Shown: positions 62,911 to 64,000 of the stretch, one piece after another
Layout of the letters: every line of letters begins with the position of its first letter
Numbering within the stretch: the first letter of the stretch is position 1
DNA from: Mediterraneibacter glycyrrhizinilyticus
GTDB taxonomy: Bacteria > Bacillota > Clostridia > Lachnospirales > Lachnospiraceae
DNA: 64,000 bases
Direction of reading: 5' to 3'
Assembly (NCBI RefSeq): GCF_015560805.1
Contig: NZ_JADMSO010000004.1
Coordinates: forward strand, 62,001-126,000
Made by a program: the position numbers and the translations under genes
Notes under the pieces: generated by a model
What the model was told of the DNA's origin: nothing
Seen by the model: only the letters and a program-made list of their open reading frames with translations
Database searches by the model: none

Positions 62911-64000
62911 ATGAGAACATTAGCTTTAAGTGATGATATTTTACTAAATATCGAGAAGCCGGCCCGTTATATCGGCGGCGAGGTCAACTCGGTGATGAAA
63001 GACAAAAGCGAGGTGAATATCCGTTTCGCGATGTGCTTTCCGGACGTATACGAGATCGGCATGTCCCATCTCGGTATCCAGATCCTTTATGATATGTTCA
63101 ACCGCAGGGAGGATGTGTGGTGCGAACGTGTGTATTCCCCGTGGACGGATTTGGACAAGGTGATGCGGGAACAGCATATCCCGCTTTTCGCACTGGAATC
63201 TCAGGATCCGATCAAAACATTTGATTTTCTCGGGATCACGATCCAGTATGAAATGTGTTACACGAATATTTTACAGGTGTTGGAATTGAGCCAGATCCCG
63301 ATGCATGCCAAAGAGAGAACCGAGGAAGATCCGATCGTGATCGGTGGCGGTCCGTGCGCGTACAATCCGGAACCGTTGGCAGAATTTTTCGATCTGTTCT
63401 ATATCGGCGAGGGCGAGACCGTATACGATGAACTCTTGGATCTCTATAAGCAGTGTAAAAAAGAAAAAAAGAGCCGTTTGGAATTTCTGGAAATGGCAGC
63501 AGGCGTGGAGGGTATTTATGTGCCGCAATTCTACGAAGCTTCTTATGAAGAGGACGGAACGCTTCGTGATTTTCGCGCAGTCAATCCGCATGCGCCGGAA
63601 ACGGTAAAAAAACAGGTTGTGATGGATGTGACCGACGCGGTATATCCGATGAGTCCGGTTGTACCTTATATCAAAGCGACCCAGGATCGTGTTGTGCTTG
63701 AGATCCAGAGGGGATGTATACGCGGATGCCGGTTCTGTCAGGCGGGAATGTTGTACCGCCCGACACGGGAGCGGGACGTAGAAGAACTGAAGCGTTATGC
63801 AAAAACCATGCTGAAAAATACCGGGCATGAAGAGATTTCATTGAGTTCATTGAGTTCCAGCGATTATTCCAAACTGCAGGAACTGGTGACATTTTTGATC
63901 GAGGAATATCACGGAAAAGGCGTCAATATATCGTTGCCGTCTCTGCGGATCGACGCCTTTTCACTGGACGTGATGAGCAAAGTGCAGGATGTGAAAAAGA
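62911..64000 (+). CDS. TIGR03960-type radical SAM protein, N-terminal part (3' end outside window)
   Basis: The first 363 residues of a B12-binding-like/radical SAM protein. It starts MRTLALSDDILLNIEKPARYIGGEVNSVMKD, the usual beginning of the TIGR03960 family. A cobalamin-binding-like domain (FAMCFPDVYEIGMSHLGIQILYDMFN; IVIGGGPCAYNPEPLAEFFD) precedes the cluster motif C269-x3-C273-x2-C276 (RGCIRGCRFCQAG). In Clostridia it lies before a DUF2344 gene, ribonuclease G and rplU-rpmA; its reaction is not known. ATG 62911 is in frame; the ATG five bases earlier is in another frame and stops after eight codons. The frame is open to the window edge. Confidence 0.9.
   Translation, partial: MRTLALSDDILLNIEKPARYIGGEVNSVMKDKSEVNIRFAMCFPDVYEIGMSHLGIQILYDMFNRREDVWCERVYSPWTDLDKVMREQHIPLFALESQDPIKTFDFLGITIQYEMCYTNILQVLELSQIPMHAKERTEEDPIVIGGGPCAYNPEPLAEFFDLFYIGEGETVYDELLDLYKQCKKEKKSRLEFLEMAAGVEGIYVPQFYEASYEEDGTLRDFRAVNPHAPETVKKQVVMDVTDAVYPMSPVVPYIKATQDRVVLEIQRGCIRGCRFCQAGMLYRPTRERDVEELKRYAKTMLKNTGHEEISLSSLSSSDYSKLQELVTFLIEEYHGKGVNISLPSLRIDAFSLDVMSKVQDVKK

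Noticed and set aside
1-64000. CRISPR arrays, prophage, complete insertion sequences, rRNA genes
   Set aside because: No evenly spaced direct repeats, no transposase, integrase or phage structural genes and no rRNA sequence were seen; the only repeated DNA is the inverted element pair, the surface-protein spacer and the short operator repeats.

Overview
The window looks like the chromosome of a gut-type Lachnospiraceae (class Clostridia). The reasons are low-to-moderate GC, strong AGGAGG ribosome sites, T-box and L20-type RNA leaders, a dnaG-rpoD operon, a Re-type citrate synthase next to a eukaryotic-type NADP isocitrate dehydrogenase, a cupin-XRE/potABCD cassette, and host-glycan genes (GH112 phosphorylase plus N-acetylhexosamine kinase). 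No feature fixes the genus. Calls rest on motif and domain recognition and on reading the DNA; no database search was run.

Layout. 1-3.2 kb: end of a DegV protein and two neurotransmitter:sodium symporters. 3.2-4.8 kb: infC-rpmI-rplT behind an L20-type attenuator, with infC probably starting at AUU. 4.9-6.8 kb: a tryptophan T-box and a stand-alone TrpB2. 6.8-12 kb: two small XRE regulators, then a large secreted beta-helix/SGNH-hydrolase gene broken by one in-frame TGA and one frameshift, then tRNA-Leu(AAG). 12-16 kb: an AraC gene that has lost its sensor half, abutting lnpA-lnpB. 16-24 kb: housekeeping genes (tandem PPK2 kinase, dnaG, rpoD, trmK, Nif3-like, uridine-kinase-like). 24.3-28.7 kb: regulated polyamine importer potABCD. 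28.7-29.9 kb: aroC. 30-39.5 kb: an AraC-controlled plant or host glycoside operon GH3-GH3-GPH-GH2. 39.5-43 kb: L,D-transpeptidase, tgt, yajC. 43-50 kb: leuB-ilvD-ilvB-serC-serA. 50-53.7 kb: Re-citrate synthase, GntR regulator, icd. 53.7-59.6 kb: AraC regulator, CsbD-like protein, heterodimeric ABC transporter with an elaborate operator/terminator leader, and two small membrane proteins. 59.7-62.6 kb: an AT-richer accessory patch with the 3' end of a wall-anchored surface protein, a frameshifted pirin and an unrecognised beta-solenoid-like protein. 62.9 kb to the end: start of a TIGR03960-type radical SAM protein.

The least explained signal is a 72-nt structured element present twice, in opposite orientation (43019-43090 on + and 59668-59739 on -). 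The copies are 69/72 identical and 16.6 kb apart, each next to a hairpin and a terminator. The second copy sits about 110 bp from the broken edge of the surface-protein gene. It matches no RNA family that I can name. Other points of interest are the coupled operator/attenuator in front of the ABC pair, the GntR palindrome on the Re-citrate synthase promoter, and several gene-decay events (beta-helix protein, AraC, pirin, surface protein), which suggest an actively rearranging accessory genome.
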